Shown: positions 1 to 5,163, counted from the stretch's first letter. The stretch is DNA of 12,531 nucleotides from SCTG01 sp036005325 (GCA_036005325.1 DASYQR010000162.1:1-12531), one strand, 5' to 3'. Notes: generated by a model not told the origin, from the sequence alone. A program made the numbers and translations.

Positions 1-2
1 GC

Positions 3-260
3 GCGCTGCAGCCGGCGGCGGTGATCCTCAACATCAACGATGAAACGCTGGACGCCTTCAAGGCGCTGGAAGCCCTCAAAGGCGACGAGCGGTCGAAAAC
101 CATCCCGGTCCTGGCGTTCGCCAACCACGAAGAAGTGGACAACTGGAAACGAGCCCAAAAACTGGGAGTCACCAAGATCGTATCCCGCAATGAATTCTCG
201 TCCAAAACTCTGCAACTGATCCAAGAGGTAGTGGGCACAGAAGGGAAGCTTTCAGCATGA
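3..260 (+). CDS. Degenerate response-regulator receiver domain, C-terminal part (5' end outside window)
   Basis: The frame is open from the first bases of the window, so this is the 3' part of a longer gene. The GTG at 21 is internal. The visible 85 residues follow the second half of a CheY-like receiver: a beta strand (VILNIND), a helix, then IPVLAFANH, then the LGVTKIVSRNEF segment and a last helix. At the three positions where a working receiver has the phospho-accepting Asp, the Thr/Ser and the Lys, this protein shows Asn (in VILNIND), Ala (in AFANH) and Ser/Arg (in VSRN). It is therefore probably a pseudo-receiver that is not phosphorylated, inferred from a by-eye alignment. Its stop overlaps the ATG of the next gene as ATGA, which suggests translational coupling to the YgfZ-like protein. 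I cannot see whether another domain lies upstream. Confidence 0.72.
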   Translation, partial: ALQPAAVILNINDETLDAFKALEALKGDERSKTIPVLAFANHEEVDNWKRAQKLGVTKIVSRNEFSSKTLQLIQEVVGTEGKLSA

Positions 261-1348
261 AGCGTTCGCGCCTGTACGACGAGCACACAACGCGCGGCGC
301 GTCGTTCACAGAGCAAGCCGGCTGGGAAGTGCCCGCGCATTACGGAGACGCCGCCGCGGAACACCTGGCCGTGCGTCGCGGCATCGGGATCATGGACCTC
401 TCCCAGCGCGGGAAGATCAAGATCACCGGCGACGACCGGGTGAAGTGGCTGCAGAGCATCATCAGCAACGACATCCTGCCCCTGGCCGCAGGACAAGGCA
501 CGTATTCGAGCCTCCTCACGCACAAGGGGAAAATGCTCTCCTACTTCCGGGTGTATCAGCTCGGCGAAGCGCTGATGCTGGAGGACGTCGGAGAGTTGGG
601 CGACGCCACCTTTTCGACTCTGCGCAAGTTTCTGCTGTACGGCACCAATGCCAAGATGGAGAACTGCGCCGAGACCTGGGGACTCCTGCTGATCAGCGGC
701 CCGAAGACGTTTGATCTCGTCAAGAGCGCATTGGGTGCGGACTTGGATTCTCTGAAACCTCTCTCGTTCCTGCCCATGGACATTGCAGGGCATGGGGCCT
801 TGCTGATCCGCGCCGAAGAAACCGGCGAGACCGATGTGGAGGTTCTCGTTCCGGCCGATGGCTTGAAGGTAGCATGGGACCGCCTGTGGGCCGCGGGAGA
901 AGCGATGGGCTTAAAGCCGTTCGGGGCGCATGCGTTGGATACCTTGCGCGTCGAGGCAGGTCTTCCCAAGGCAGGACCAGACCTCAATGAAACCATCGTT
1001 CCGCCGGAAGCCAACCTGGAAGGGAAAGCCTTTAGCCTCACCAAAGGCTGTTATCCCGGGCAGGAAGTGGTCGCCCGGATGGACACCTACGGGTCGGTCC
1101 GTCGTCATTTGGTGGGACTCGTCCTGGAGGACGCGATGATCCCTCCTCCAGGCGCCAAGCTCTTCAGCGGGGAGCGCGAAGTGGGCTGGGTGTCCAGTGC
1201 GGTTCGATCGCCGTCGCTCGGCAAAGTCATCGCCTTCGGCTTTCCGCTCCGCGACTTCACGCCCCCCGGCACCCCGCTGACCGTGGAGATCAACGGCCAG
1301 CGCAAAGCCGCCACGGTCCACCCACTGCCGTTCGTAAAAGGCTCGTAG
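257..1348 (+). CDS. ygfZ: YgfZ/GcvT-like folate-binding protein (Fe-S cluster repair/assembly type)
   Basis: This 363-aa protein belongs to the YgfZ/CAF17/IBA57 branch of the aminomethyltransferase (GcvT) fold. Members bind tetrahydrofolate and support maturation or repair of some Fe-S enzymes in the cytosol. The family signature K-G-C-Y-x-G-Q-E is at residues 263-270, with the conserved Cys at 265. The N-terminal half has the typical RGIGIMDLSQRGKIKITG segment and 'LLTHKGKML' (86-94). The C-terminal barrel follows the signature, ending near PGTPLTVEI. The start ATG at 257 lies inside the ATGA overlap with the upstream receiver gene and has a weak AAGGGAAG about 9 bases upstream. YgfZ and true GcvT (glycine cleavage T protein) are similar in size, but the KGCYPGQE signature favours YgfZ, and no other gcv gene is nearby. 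Confidence 0.85.
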   Translation: MKRSRLYDEHTTRGASFTEQAGWEVPAHYGDAAAEHLAVRRGIGIMDLSQRGKIKITGDDRVKWLQSIISNDILPLAAGQGTYSSLLTHKGKMLSYFRVYQLGEALMLEDVGELGDATFSTLRKFLLYGTNAKMENCAETWGLLLISGPKTFDLVKSALGADLDSLKPLSFLPMDIAGHGALLIRAEETGETDVEVLVPADGLKVAWDRLWAAGEAMGLKPFGAHALDTLRVEAGLPKAGPDLNETIVPPEANLEGKAFSLTKGCYPGQEVVARMDTYGSVRRHLVGLVLEDAMIPPPGAKLFSGEREVGWVSSAVRSPSLGKVIAFGFPLRDFTPPGTPLTVEINGQRKAATVHPLPFVKGS

Positions 1349-1362
1349 ACTTGCCCCACTCT

Positions 1363-1710
1363 ATGACTCCCGCCGCCGAACAACGTGGACTGCGTCTCGA
1401 GCAGGAGCTCCACCGGATGACCGAGATTCTGATCCGGGACTACCAGCCCGAAAAATTGATCCTCTTCGGATCGGTGGCGCAGGGCGATATCCACGAGTGG
1501 AGCGATCTCGACCTGGTGGTGATCAAAAAGTCCGAGAAACCTCTGCTGGAGCGGACCGAGGAGGTCCTTCGCCTGATTCGTCCGAAAGTCGGGCTGGACG
1601 TGCTGGTCTATACCCCCGAGGAAGTGGAGGAGTTGGTCGCAGACCGGCGGGTCTTCGTGCTGGACGAAATCATTTATAAGGGAGCCGTCGCGTATGAGCG
1701 CCGAAAATAG
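1363..1710 (+). CDS. MNT-type nucleotidyltransferase (MntA-like, putative antitoxin)
   Basis: This is a small protein of about 115 aa with one minimal nucleotidyltransferase domain. The polymerase-beta superfamily motif GSx10DxD is complete: GS, ten residues, then DLD, in LFGSVAQGDIHEWSDLD. A third acidic residue is plausible at the Asp of GLDVLVY. In characterised MntA proteins these residues bind metal and ATP and transfer AMP to a HEPN partner. The next gene encodes a HEPN protein and overlaps this one by 17 bases, which supports a working pair. The start is uncertain. ATG 1363 has no clear ribosome site, while TTG 1351, four codons earlier, has AAAAGG nine bases upstream. It begins almost directly after the ygfZ stop and probably shares that transcript. 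The role as antitoxin is inferred from the family and neighbourhood. Confidence 0.85.
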   Translation: MTPAAEQRGLRLEQELHRMTEILIRDYQPEKLILFGSVAQGDIHEWSDLDLVVIKKSEKPLLERTEEVLRLIRPKVGLDVLVYTPEEVEELVADRRVFVLDEIIYKGAVAYERRK

Positions 1711-2077
1711 GTGGGCCGCCTTCGCGGCGGAGGACGTGGCCATGGCGGAGGCTGCGCAGGGCTTGGGGCTCTGGAACCAGGTCTGCCTGCACGCCCAGCA
1801 GGCCGCGGCCAAATTGTTGAAGGCCTTTCTCACCGAGCGCCACCGGCCGATCCCGCCGGCCAGGCATCTGGCGGAATTGCTGGCGCTCTGCGCGGAAGCC
1901 GACCAGCACCTGTCCCGGTTCGAGGACCGCTGCTACGCCCTCGACAAATACCTGATCCCGCTGACCTACCCCGATGCCGTCCCGACTAGCCAGGCCGGCA
2001 GCCTGCCCACCGAAAAGGACGCCCGCGAAGCGCTCGACATCATGAAGGAACTAAGAGAGGCGCTGAGGGTCGAGTAA
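1694..2077 (+). CDS. HEPN domain protein (putative partner/toxin of the MNT protein)
   Basis: This 127-aa all-helical protein has the pattern of the HEPN family (Pfam PF05168 type). A first helix AAEDVAMAEAAQ leads into CLHAQQAAAKLLKAFL (31-46), then PPARHLAELL (54-63), and finally the LDKYLIPLTYPDAVP segment (83-97). AAGGGAG about nine bases before ATG 1694 supports the start, which lies inside the upstream MNT gene. HEPN toxins normally cut RNA using an Rx4-6H motif. No such motif is seen in the C-terminal helix, and where relatives commonly read RYPDA this protein has TYPDA. The only R-x6-H spacing (R51 to H58) is in the loop before the 'HLAELL' helix, where family members usually carry a structural His. 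It may be a non-nuclease HEPN, or a nucleotide-binding partner rather than a toxin. Confidence 0.82.
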   Translation: MSAENRWAAFAAEDVAMAEAAQGLGLWNQVCLHAQQAAAKLLKAFLTERHRPIPPARHLAELLALCAEADQHLSRFEDRCYALDKYLIPLTYPDAVPTSQAGSLPTEKDAREALDIMKELREALRVE

Positions 2078-2094
2078 AACGCGGTGGCATCCGT

Positions 2095-2149
2095 GTAGGG
2101 GCGAGGCGTTGCCTCGCCCTCTGAGGGCGACCCGCCGGGTCGCCCCTAC
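2095..2149. repeat. 55-bp double-hairpin intergenic repeat with 10-bp terminal inverted repeats
   Basis: The ends are exact inverted repeats: GTAGGGGCGA (2095-2104) and TCGCCCCTAC (2140-2149). Inside are two perfect 9-bp stems with 3-base loops: GGGCGAGGC/GCCTCGCCC (2099-2107 with 2111-2119, loop GTT) and GGGCGACCC/GGGTCGCCC (2125-2133 with 2137-2145, loop GCC). From memory, short GTAGGGGCGA-type palindromes are dispersed in several bacterial phyla, so this is probably a non-autonomous mobile or REP-like element. It sits 17 bases after the HEPN stop, between convergent genes, and could also act as a transcription barrier, although no T-run follows. A further weak hairpin, AGGCGG/CCGCCT, lies at 2169-2186. 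Confidence 0.8.
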
Positions 2150-2184
2150 GACAGGACCCCGGAGCCGCAGGCGGCAAGACCCGC

Positions 2185-2574
2185 CTAGGCGACCGGCGAG
2201 CCGTGGTGGTGGATCATGAACCACCGCCCCTGCTGCCGCTCAAAGAGATTTGTCGCGAGCACGCGCGATTCCTGCTCCTCGCCGTCCGTGCTGCTTGTGA
2301 TGTTCTCCATGCAGAGCACCCACGCCACGTCACCCGCCACCTGGATCATGATATCCGTGAGGTGGAATTTCATCGCGAAGGTGTTGTTGAAGATCATAAC
2401 CCAGCTGTCGCGGACTGCTGGCCACCCGGACCGCAGGCTCCAGCCGGGATGAATGCAGGTGACGTAATCCTCCTTCGCCCACACCTCATCCATCTTTTTG
2501 ATGTCGAGGCTCTCAAAGGCACTGTAAAAAGCCTCATTTGCCTTCGAGACCTCCTCGATCATCTCCTTGAGCAT
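2185..2574 (-). CDS. SnoaL/NTF2-like domain protein (SnoaL_3/DUF4440 type)
   Basis: This 129-aa single-domain protein has the alpha+beta cone fold of the NTF2/SnoaL superfamily. Recognisable parts are the first helix 'ANEAFYSAFESLDIKKMDEVW' (residues 13-33), then 'CIHPGWSLRSGWPAVRDSW' (40-58), a beta-sheet half with 'WVLCMENI', and the ending 'RWFMIHHHGSP'. This pattern matches the SnoaL_3/DUF4440 branch, whose members are mostly of unknown function; some are isomerase-like or ligand-binding. No signal peptide is visible, so it is probably cytosolic. ATG 2574 has no clear Shine-Dalgarno sequence but lies 12 bases after the stop of the upstream 58-aa gene, so coupled translation is likely. The substrate cannot be read from the sequence. 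Confidence 0.82.
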   Translation of the reverse strand: MLKEMIEEVSKANEAFYSAFESLDIKKMDEVWAKEDYVTCIHPGWSLRSGWPAVRDSWVMIFNNTFAMKFHLTDIMIQVAGDVAWVLCMENITSSTDGEEQESRVLATNLFERQQGRWFMIHHHGSPVA

Positions 2575-2586
2575 GGATGAGAGCGG

Positions 2587-2763
2587 CTAGTCGCCTTCAG
2601 GCTCGGCGTGGCCGTGCTGGTGCTTGACGGTCTCTTCGTCGAACAGGTCCGCCATCTCGTCGGAAATATCTTCCTGCTCCGACGGATGCGGGACTACGGT
2701 GAGCTCCTTCTTTTTGGGCTCGCTCGGCTTGGGCTCTTCGGAGTCTTTGGGTTTTTTCGCCAT
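2587..2763 (-). CDS. 58-aa highly charged small protein, unknown function
   Basis: I translated this directly. ATG 2763 to TAG 2587 gives 58 aa, starting MAKKPKDSEEPKPSEPKKKE and ending KHQHGHAEPEGD. The first 20 residues are Lys/Pro/Glu-rich, the middle (EDISDEMADLFDEE) is acidic, and the tail has an HQHGH cluster. No fold or motif is recognisable and it is probably disordered. The start is well supported by GGGGAG six bases upstream of ATG. It begins 15 bases after the stop of the zinc-ribbon gene upstream and ends 12 bases before the SnoaL-like gene, so it fits a compact operon. No function is proposed. Lower certainty reflects the short length and low-complexity composition. Confidence 0.65.
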   Translation of the reverse strand: MAKKPKDSEEPKPSEPKKKELTVVPHPSEQEDISDEMADLFDEETVKHQHGHAEPEGD

Positions 2764-2778
2764 GTCGCGCTCCCCGCT

Positions 2779-2955
2779 CTATGGATCCGAACAGTCCCGC
2801 ATGAACCCGCAGTTGCGGCAGATCAGCTTGCAATGCACATCCAGCATGGGACAGCCGCAGATGTCGCAGAGCTCGCCCGGAGACGCCGAGGGCGACTGGC
2901 TGGGAGGATTGGCCTCGTTATGCAGAAGATCGCTCGCAGGGAAATCGAAGTCCAT
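2779..2955 (-). CDS. 58-aa cysteine-rich zinc-ribbon protein
   Basis: Residues 1-28 are a Ser/Pro-rich tail, followed by a compact cysteine-rich domain: C30-x2-C33, C35, C42, C46-x2-C49 and C55, within LCDICGCPMLDVHCKLICRNCG. Two CxxC knuckles separated by 12 residues are the usual zinc-ribbon arrangement; a redox role for the extra cysteines is possible. GTG 2967 would add four residues, but ATG 2955 is preferred because a GAGG lies about seven bases before it. It is in line with the cupredoxin gene upstream (64-base gap) and the 58-aa charged protein downstream (15-base gap). No specific function is known to me. Confidence 0.72.
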   Translation of the reverse strand: MDFDFPASDLLHNEANPPSQSPSASPGELCDICGCPMLDVHCKLICRNCGFMRDCSDP

Positions 2956-3019
2956 GGGAGCCCTCACGCAATCCCGCTCTCATCCTACTCCAAGCCAGAA
3001 TGGATTTCCACTGAGACGG

Positions 3020-3436
3020 TCAATCGGCGCGTATGATTCCCAGCATGGAATGCCCGTTGAGCGTGCATTGAAAGGGATAGGTCTTCCCCTTCGTGGCGTA
3101 GAACCAGATCACGGCCTCTTGGCCGGGATCGAGCAGCACGCGGGAGACGCGCTTCTCGCTGTATTCGACCGTGCCGGTTCCCTGAACCTGGATGAATGTC
3201 CCCGCCTCGAAGAGACTGGGGGATAGGACTTCGTGCTGTACCGGACCGTCTTCCCGGTTCTGCACCACCAGAACAGCGAAGTTATCGCCGGGGACTAAGA
3301 GCGTATCGGGATGAAAACCGAGCTGTTCGATCGTGACAACTTCGCCGAAGAACCGAGCCGAGCTCGAGGAAGGGAGACCGCACAGCACAAAGATTGAAAT
3401 CAAGACTGCGATGACGAACTGCCAGGAGGTTTTCAT
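3020..3436 (-). CDS. Exported cupredoxin-domain (blue copper-like) protein
   Basis: This 138-aa protein has an N-terminal signal peptide: MKTSW, a hydrophobic core FVIAVLISIFVLCG (7-20), and a likely signal-peptidase I site after SSSSA (residue 27). The C19 context (FVLC) does not fit a lipobox. The mature part is a beta-rich cupredoxin domain. Candidate type 1 copper ligands are H68 (PVQHEV) and C124, H129 and M131 (PFQCTLNGHSML). The Cys-x4-His spacing is as in blue copper proteins; the Met is closer than usual, so the axial ligand is uncertain. It probably carries electrons or binds copper in the periplasm. The start ATG 3436 follows GGGTGAG on the minus strand. The partner cannot be told from context, as no respiratory genes are adjacent. 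Confidence 0.85.
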   Translation of the reverse strand: MKTSWQFVIAVLISIFVLCGLPSSSSARFFGEVVTIEQLGFHPDTLLVPGDNFAVLVVQNREDGPVQHEVLSPSLFEAGTFIQVQGTGTVEYSEKRVSRVLLDPGQEAVIWFYATKGKTYPFQCTLNGHSMLGIIRAD

Positions 3437-3451
3437 AGCTCACCCGCCTTA

Positions 3452-3457
3452 ATTATA
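3452..3457 (-). promoter_or_regulatory. Possible -10 box (TATAAT) before the cupredoxin gene
   Basis: The minus strand carries a perfect TATAAT ending 15 bases before ATG 3436, which would give a very short leader containing only the GGGTGAG ribosome site. No convincing -35 box stands 16-18 bases upstream; the nearest TTGCCC is 22 bases away. It is a tentative promoter, supported mainly by the exact consensus in otherwise GC-rich sequence. Confidence 0.3.
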
Positions 3458-3504
3458 CAGGCAAGCTCGAGACTCTGCCGGGCAAGCCAGGCTGCGAAAA
3501 ACCC

Positions 3505-3678
3505 TCAGGCGTGGGCCATGGGCGCGGGCCGCCCTCGTTTGTTCCTGAGGATCAGCGGGTCCAAGACATTCCCGCAGCAGATGCAGCGCCAGCCGTAGAA
3601 GCTGAGAAACCCGCTGTCATCGAACATATCGTAGAATTGATCCCTCACCATTAACCCACGACACCGTAAGCACCGCAT
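3505..3678 (-). CDS. 57-aa zinc-ribbon protein (MRCLRC type)
   Basis: This small protein has two cysteine knuckles: C3-x2-C6 (MRCLRCRG) and C32-x-C34-C35 (WRCICCGNVLDP), with FYDMFDDSGFLSFYGW between them. The layout is a zinc ribbon. From memory, similar short proteins recur in Nitrospira and some deltaproteobacteria, without assigned function. The frame is open further upstream to 3786 and beyond. ATG 3678 is chosen because AAAGGAGG stands seven bases before it and the conserved-looking part begins there. It is transcribed in the same direction as the cupredoxin gene, with a 68-base gap, and faces the divergent membrane-protein gene across a low-GC spacer. Confidence 0.75.
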   Translation of the reverse strand: MRCLRCRGLMVRDQFYDMFDDSGFLSFYGWRCICCGNVLDPLILRNKRGRPAPMAHA

Positions 3679-3685
3679 GGGGGTT

Positions 3686-3693
3686 CCTCCTTT
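3686..3693 (-). promoter_or_regulatory. Strong ribosome-binding site fixing the start at 3678
   Basis: The minus strand reads AAAGGAGG followed by seven bases and ATG. This near-perfect Shine-Dalgarno sequence is why the 57-aa product is annotated instead of the longer in-frame reading from GTG 3786. Confidence 0.75.
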
Positions 3694-3842
3694 CACATCA
3701 ACATCATACGCTTCGCAAGAAGCTTCACTTGCTGCTTGAGCCACCAGCACCGCACGACGACGTAAAGCCGCCGAACCTTTTGCCACCAGTGGTTCATCCT
3801 GTATGACACCTTTACCCCCTACACCGTTTAGTCACCGACCGA
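3694..3842. other. Divergent spacer with no confident gene
   Basis: This is the left part of the 3679-4054 interval between the minus-strand 57-aa gene and the + strand membrane-protein gene. On the minus strand it is open in the frame of the 57-aa protein (47 codons upstream of ATG 3678, after a TGA), but no ribosome site supports any of the possible starts. A TATGAT (3706-3711 read on the minus strand) could be a -10 box for the 57-aa gene, without a clear -35. I see no terminator, tRNA or strong hairpin. Confidence 0.4.
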
Positions 3843-4031
3843 TCATTCAACATATTTGTATAAGGCAAACCCAATGCCAGGCCCTCCCGCGTCAGGACGC
3901 AAGCAGAATCCGTTGATATGTTTTCCTTTACGAAAAAGAGGATGCTGGACGTGAATGGTTCTTCCCCTTATCAGGACTATCCTTTCCTCCACTTGCCGGA
4001 TCTGCTTCAGGCTATCCTTGACTACCTGCAA
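3843..4031 (-). CDS. Doubtful 62-codon ORF in low-GC spacer, possible gene remnant
   Basis: The minus strand is open here and the frame continues rightward past 4031 into the antisense of the membrane-protein gene. The translation looks protein-like, for example 'VVKDSLKQIRQVEERIVLIRG' near the start and 'GGPGIGFALYKYVE' at the end. I recognise no family. There is no ATG; the first start in the region is TTG 4031, with only a poorly placed AAGAAG nearby. G+C counts at 48% over 3841-4020, well below the surrounding genes. It could be the 3' end of a decayed or foreign gene whose 5' part was replaced, or chance. Low confidence. Confidence 0.25.
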   Translation of the reverse strand: MQVVKDSLKQIRQVEERIVLIRGRTIHVQHPLFRKGKHINGFCLRPDAGGPGIGFALYKYVE

Positions 4032-4054
4032 GGCTTCTTGATATGGGGGAGGCC

Positions 4055-4288
4055 ATGAACCAAGCGCGAAAGGCGGCCCTGGCGCGGGAATGGATCATTT
4101 TTGCCCTGAGCTTCGGCCTCGGCGGCCACGTGGCTCTGGGCTTCGTGCTGCACAACCCTTCGCCTGAGCGCTGGCAGGCGATGGGATGGAATGCCGTCTT
4201 TTTTGGGGTGTTCGTCTACGTCGCTGTGCAGGCCGGCCGCTCGATCTATCTGGCGATCCGTGCGAGCCGGACTAAGCACGACACCTGA
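4055..4288 (+). CDS. Small two-helix membrane protein, unknown function
   Basis: The product is 77 aa from ATG 4055. Two hydrophobic helices are predicted at about residues 13-33 (WIIFALSFGLGGHVALGFVLH) and 44-60 (GWNAVFFGVFVYVAVQA), joined by a short Pro/Arg loop, with a basic C-terminus (RASRTKHDT). This suggests a small inner-membrane protein. ATG 4043 would add four residues; 4055 is preferred because a GGGGGAGG run (4045-4052) lies just before it, although the spacing is short. The zinc-ribbon gene follows after 24 bases, so they are probably cotranscribed. No family is recognised. Confidence 0.7.
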   Translation: MNQARKAALAREWIIFALSFGLGGHVALGFVLHNPSPERWQAMGWNAVFFGVFVYVAVQAGRSIYLAIRASRTKHDT

Positions 4289-4312
4289 CATCATTAGCGG
4301 GGAGGGAACAGC

Positions 4313-4624
4313 ATGGCAACAGGATCCATGGGGAAACCCAGCGAGAAAGAAGAAGAGTATTTCGCACGGCAGGCCGTTGAGCGGATGAAGAAGGAAGCCG
4401 CCGAACGCGAGGCCAAGATGGCCGAAGAGGAGAAGAAGAAGCTCAAAGCACTTCACTACATGCACTGCCCCAAATGCGGGCAGCAGCTTGCGGAGCTCGA
4501 CTACAAGGGGGTCAAGATCGACCGCTGCATGAATTGCCAGGGTATCTGGCTCGACGCGGGCGAGTTAGAACTGGTTACCCAGAAAGCAGGCTATCTGAGC
4601 GGGATGCTGAAGCTGTTCAAATAA
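4313..4624 (+). CDS. TFIIB-type zinc-ribbon protein (zf-TFIIB family)
   Basis: This 103-aa protein has two parts. Residues 10-46 are a very charged Lys/Glu/Ala helix, probably coiled coil. Residues 50-90 are a zinc ribbon with C52-x2-C55 and C72-x2-C75, followed by the GIWLDAGELE signature typical of zf-TFIIB (Pfam PF13453) proteins. These are common bacterial proteins of unclear role, presumably metal-binding and possibly nucleic-acid- or protein-binding. The start ATG 4313 is preceded by GGGGAGGGAACAGC. It follows the small membrane protein by 24 bases. Transcription probably ends at the palindrome that overlaps its stop codon. Confidence 0.85.
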   Translation: MATGSMGKPSEKEEEYFARQAVERMKKEAAEREAKMAEEEKKKLKALHYMHCPKCGQQLAELDYKGVKIDRCMNCQGIWLDAGELELVTQKAGYLSGMLKLFK

Positions 4625-4658
4625 AGGGGGCTGGCTCCGCGAGATGCCTGTCCCCTTT
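4623..4658. repeat. REP-like palindrome between convergent genes, possible bidirectional terminator
   Basis: AAAGGGG (4623-4629) pairs with CCCCTTT (4652-4658). Inside, the two halves GGCTGGCTCC and GGCATC...CCTGT are imperfect mirror images and include the short stem GGC/GCC. The overall pattern AAAGGGG-(G/A)CTGGCTCCGCGAG-x-TGCCTGTCCCCTTT resembles, from memory, REP-type palindromes scattered in many bacterial genomes. It starts within the stop codon of the zinc-ribbon gene and lies 10 bases before the stop of the convergent PilZ gene. It is well placed to end transcription from both sides, with T-rich bases after the stem on the minus strand. Confidence 0.65.
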
Positions 4659-4668
4659 CCATGACTAA

Positions 4669-5163
4669 CTAAGGCATAAGGTAGACCCTCAGAATCTCCT
4701 CCTCGTGAGGATTTAAGTTCTCGAATTCAAGCGTGAGCAGAAGTCGGGCGTTATCGGGAATGATCCCTCGCACGACACAACTCAATGTTAATCTAGACCG
4801 CAAATGATTATCTAAGACGACTTTGGCATGAAGAAGGTGACCCTGATGAATGGTTTTACATGAGTCGGTTGCTATGCGCATGCCGGTAGCCGAAATATCC
4901 AGTACAGTGCAGAGTCTTTCGAATTTCTTCAATTCGGATGCTACCGTAAAAACACCTCCCAGGTTGACACGCTTCCGATAATTCTTTCGAGCATTCAATA
5001 GGACGTTGGTGCGCACACCGCAGGGACACTCATATTGGAATGGATTGCGCGAGTTCTGCGGGATGTCATCGAGTTTGAATACTTGCGGCTGAGCGCAATG
5101 AGGACATACCACAGTAAAACTTCTTTGGTGAGTGATATACGCCACAATGGGTTGTTCAGCCAT
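4669..5163 (-). CDS. PilZ-domain protein with N-terminal zinc ribbon (c-di-GMP binding candidate)
   Basis: The product is 164 aa. The N-terminal part has a putative zinc ribbon: C20-x2-C23 (VVCPHCAQ) and C46-x-C48 (YECPCG). The C-terminal part is a PilZ domain with both c-di-GMP motifs: R59-x3-R63 within ARKNYRKRV, and D89-x-S91-x2-G94 within LDISATGMRI. PilZ proteins bind cyclic di-GMP and pass the signal to motility, exopolysaccharide or other outputs. Here the output part is only the ribbon, so it may work by binding a partner. The start ATG 5163 has AGGA about seven bases upstream. G+C over 4741-5160 counts at 47%, clearly below the neighbouring operon, which suggests a different origin or relaxed selection. 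No chemotaxis, pilus or diguanylate cyclase gene is adjacent. Confidence 0.85.
   Translation of the reverse strand: MAEQPIVAYITHQRSFTVVCPHCAQPQVFKLDDIPQNSRNPFQYECPCGVRTNVLLNARKNYRKRVNLGGVFTVASELKKFERLCTVLDISATGMRIATDSCKTIHQGHLLHAKVVLDNHLRSRLTLSCVVRGIIPDNARLLLTLEFENLNPHEEEILRVYLMP

Noticed and set aside
1105..1833. 242-codon minus-strand open frame
   Set aside because: It runs across the antisense of ygfZ, the MNT gene and the HEPN gene. The + strand genes have clear motifs and ordered overlaps, so this is a shadow.
2095..2149. Considered as a rho-independent terminator or CRISPR-like repeat
   Set aside because: No T-run follows either stem, and there are only two non-identical units without spacers, so a palindromic repeat is the better description.
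2203..2580. 125-codon + strand frame antisense to the SnoaL-like gene
   Set aside because: The minus-strand protein matches a known fold from end to end, while the + strand translation is Leu/His/Arg-rich without motif.
2597..2833. 78-codon minus-strand frame overlapping two small genes
   Set aside because: It is Arg/Ala-rich and spans the junction of the 58-aa charged protein and the zinc-ribbon gene in another frame. Those two have ribosome sites and ordered spacing, so it is not a gene.
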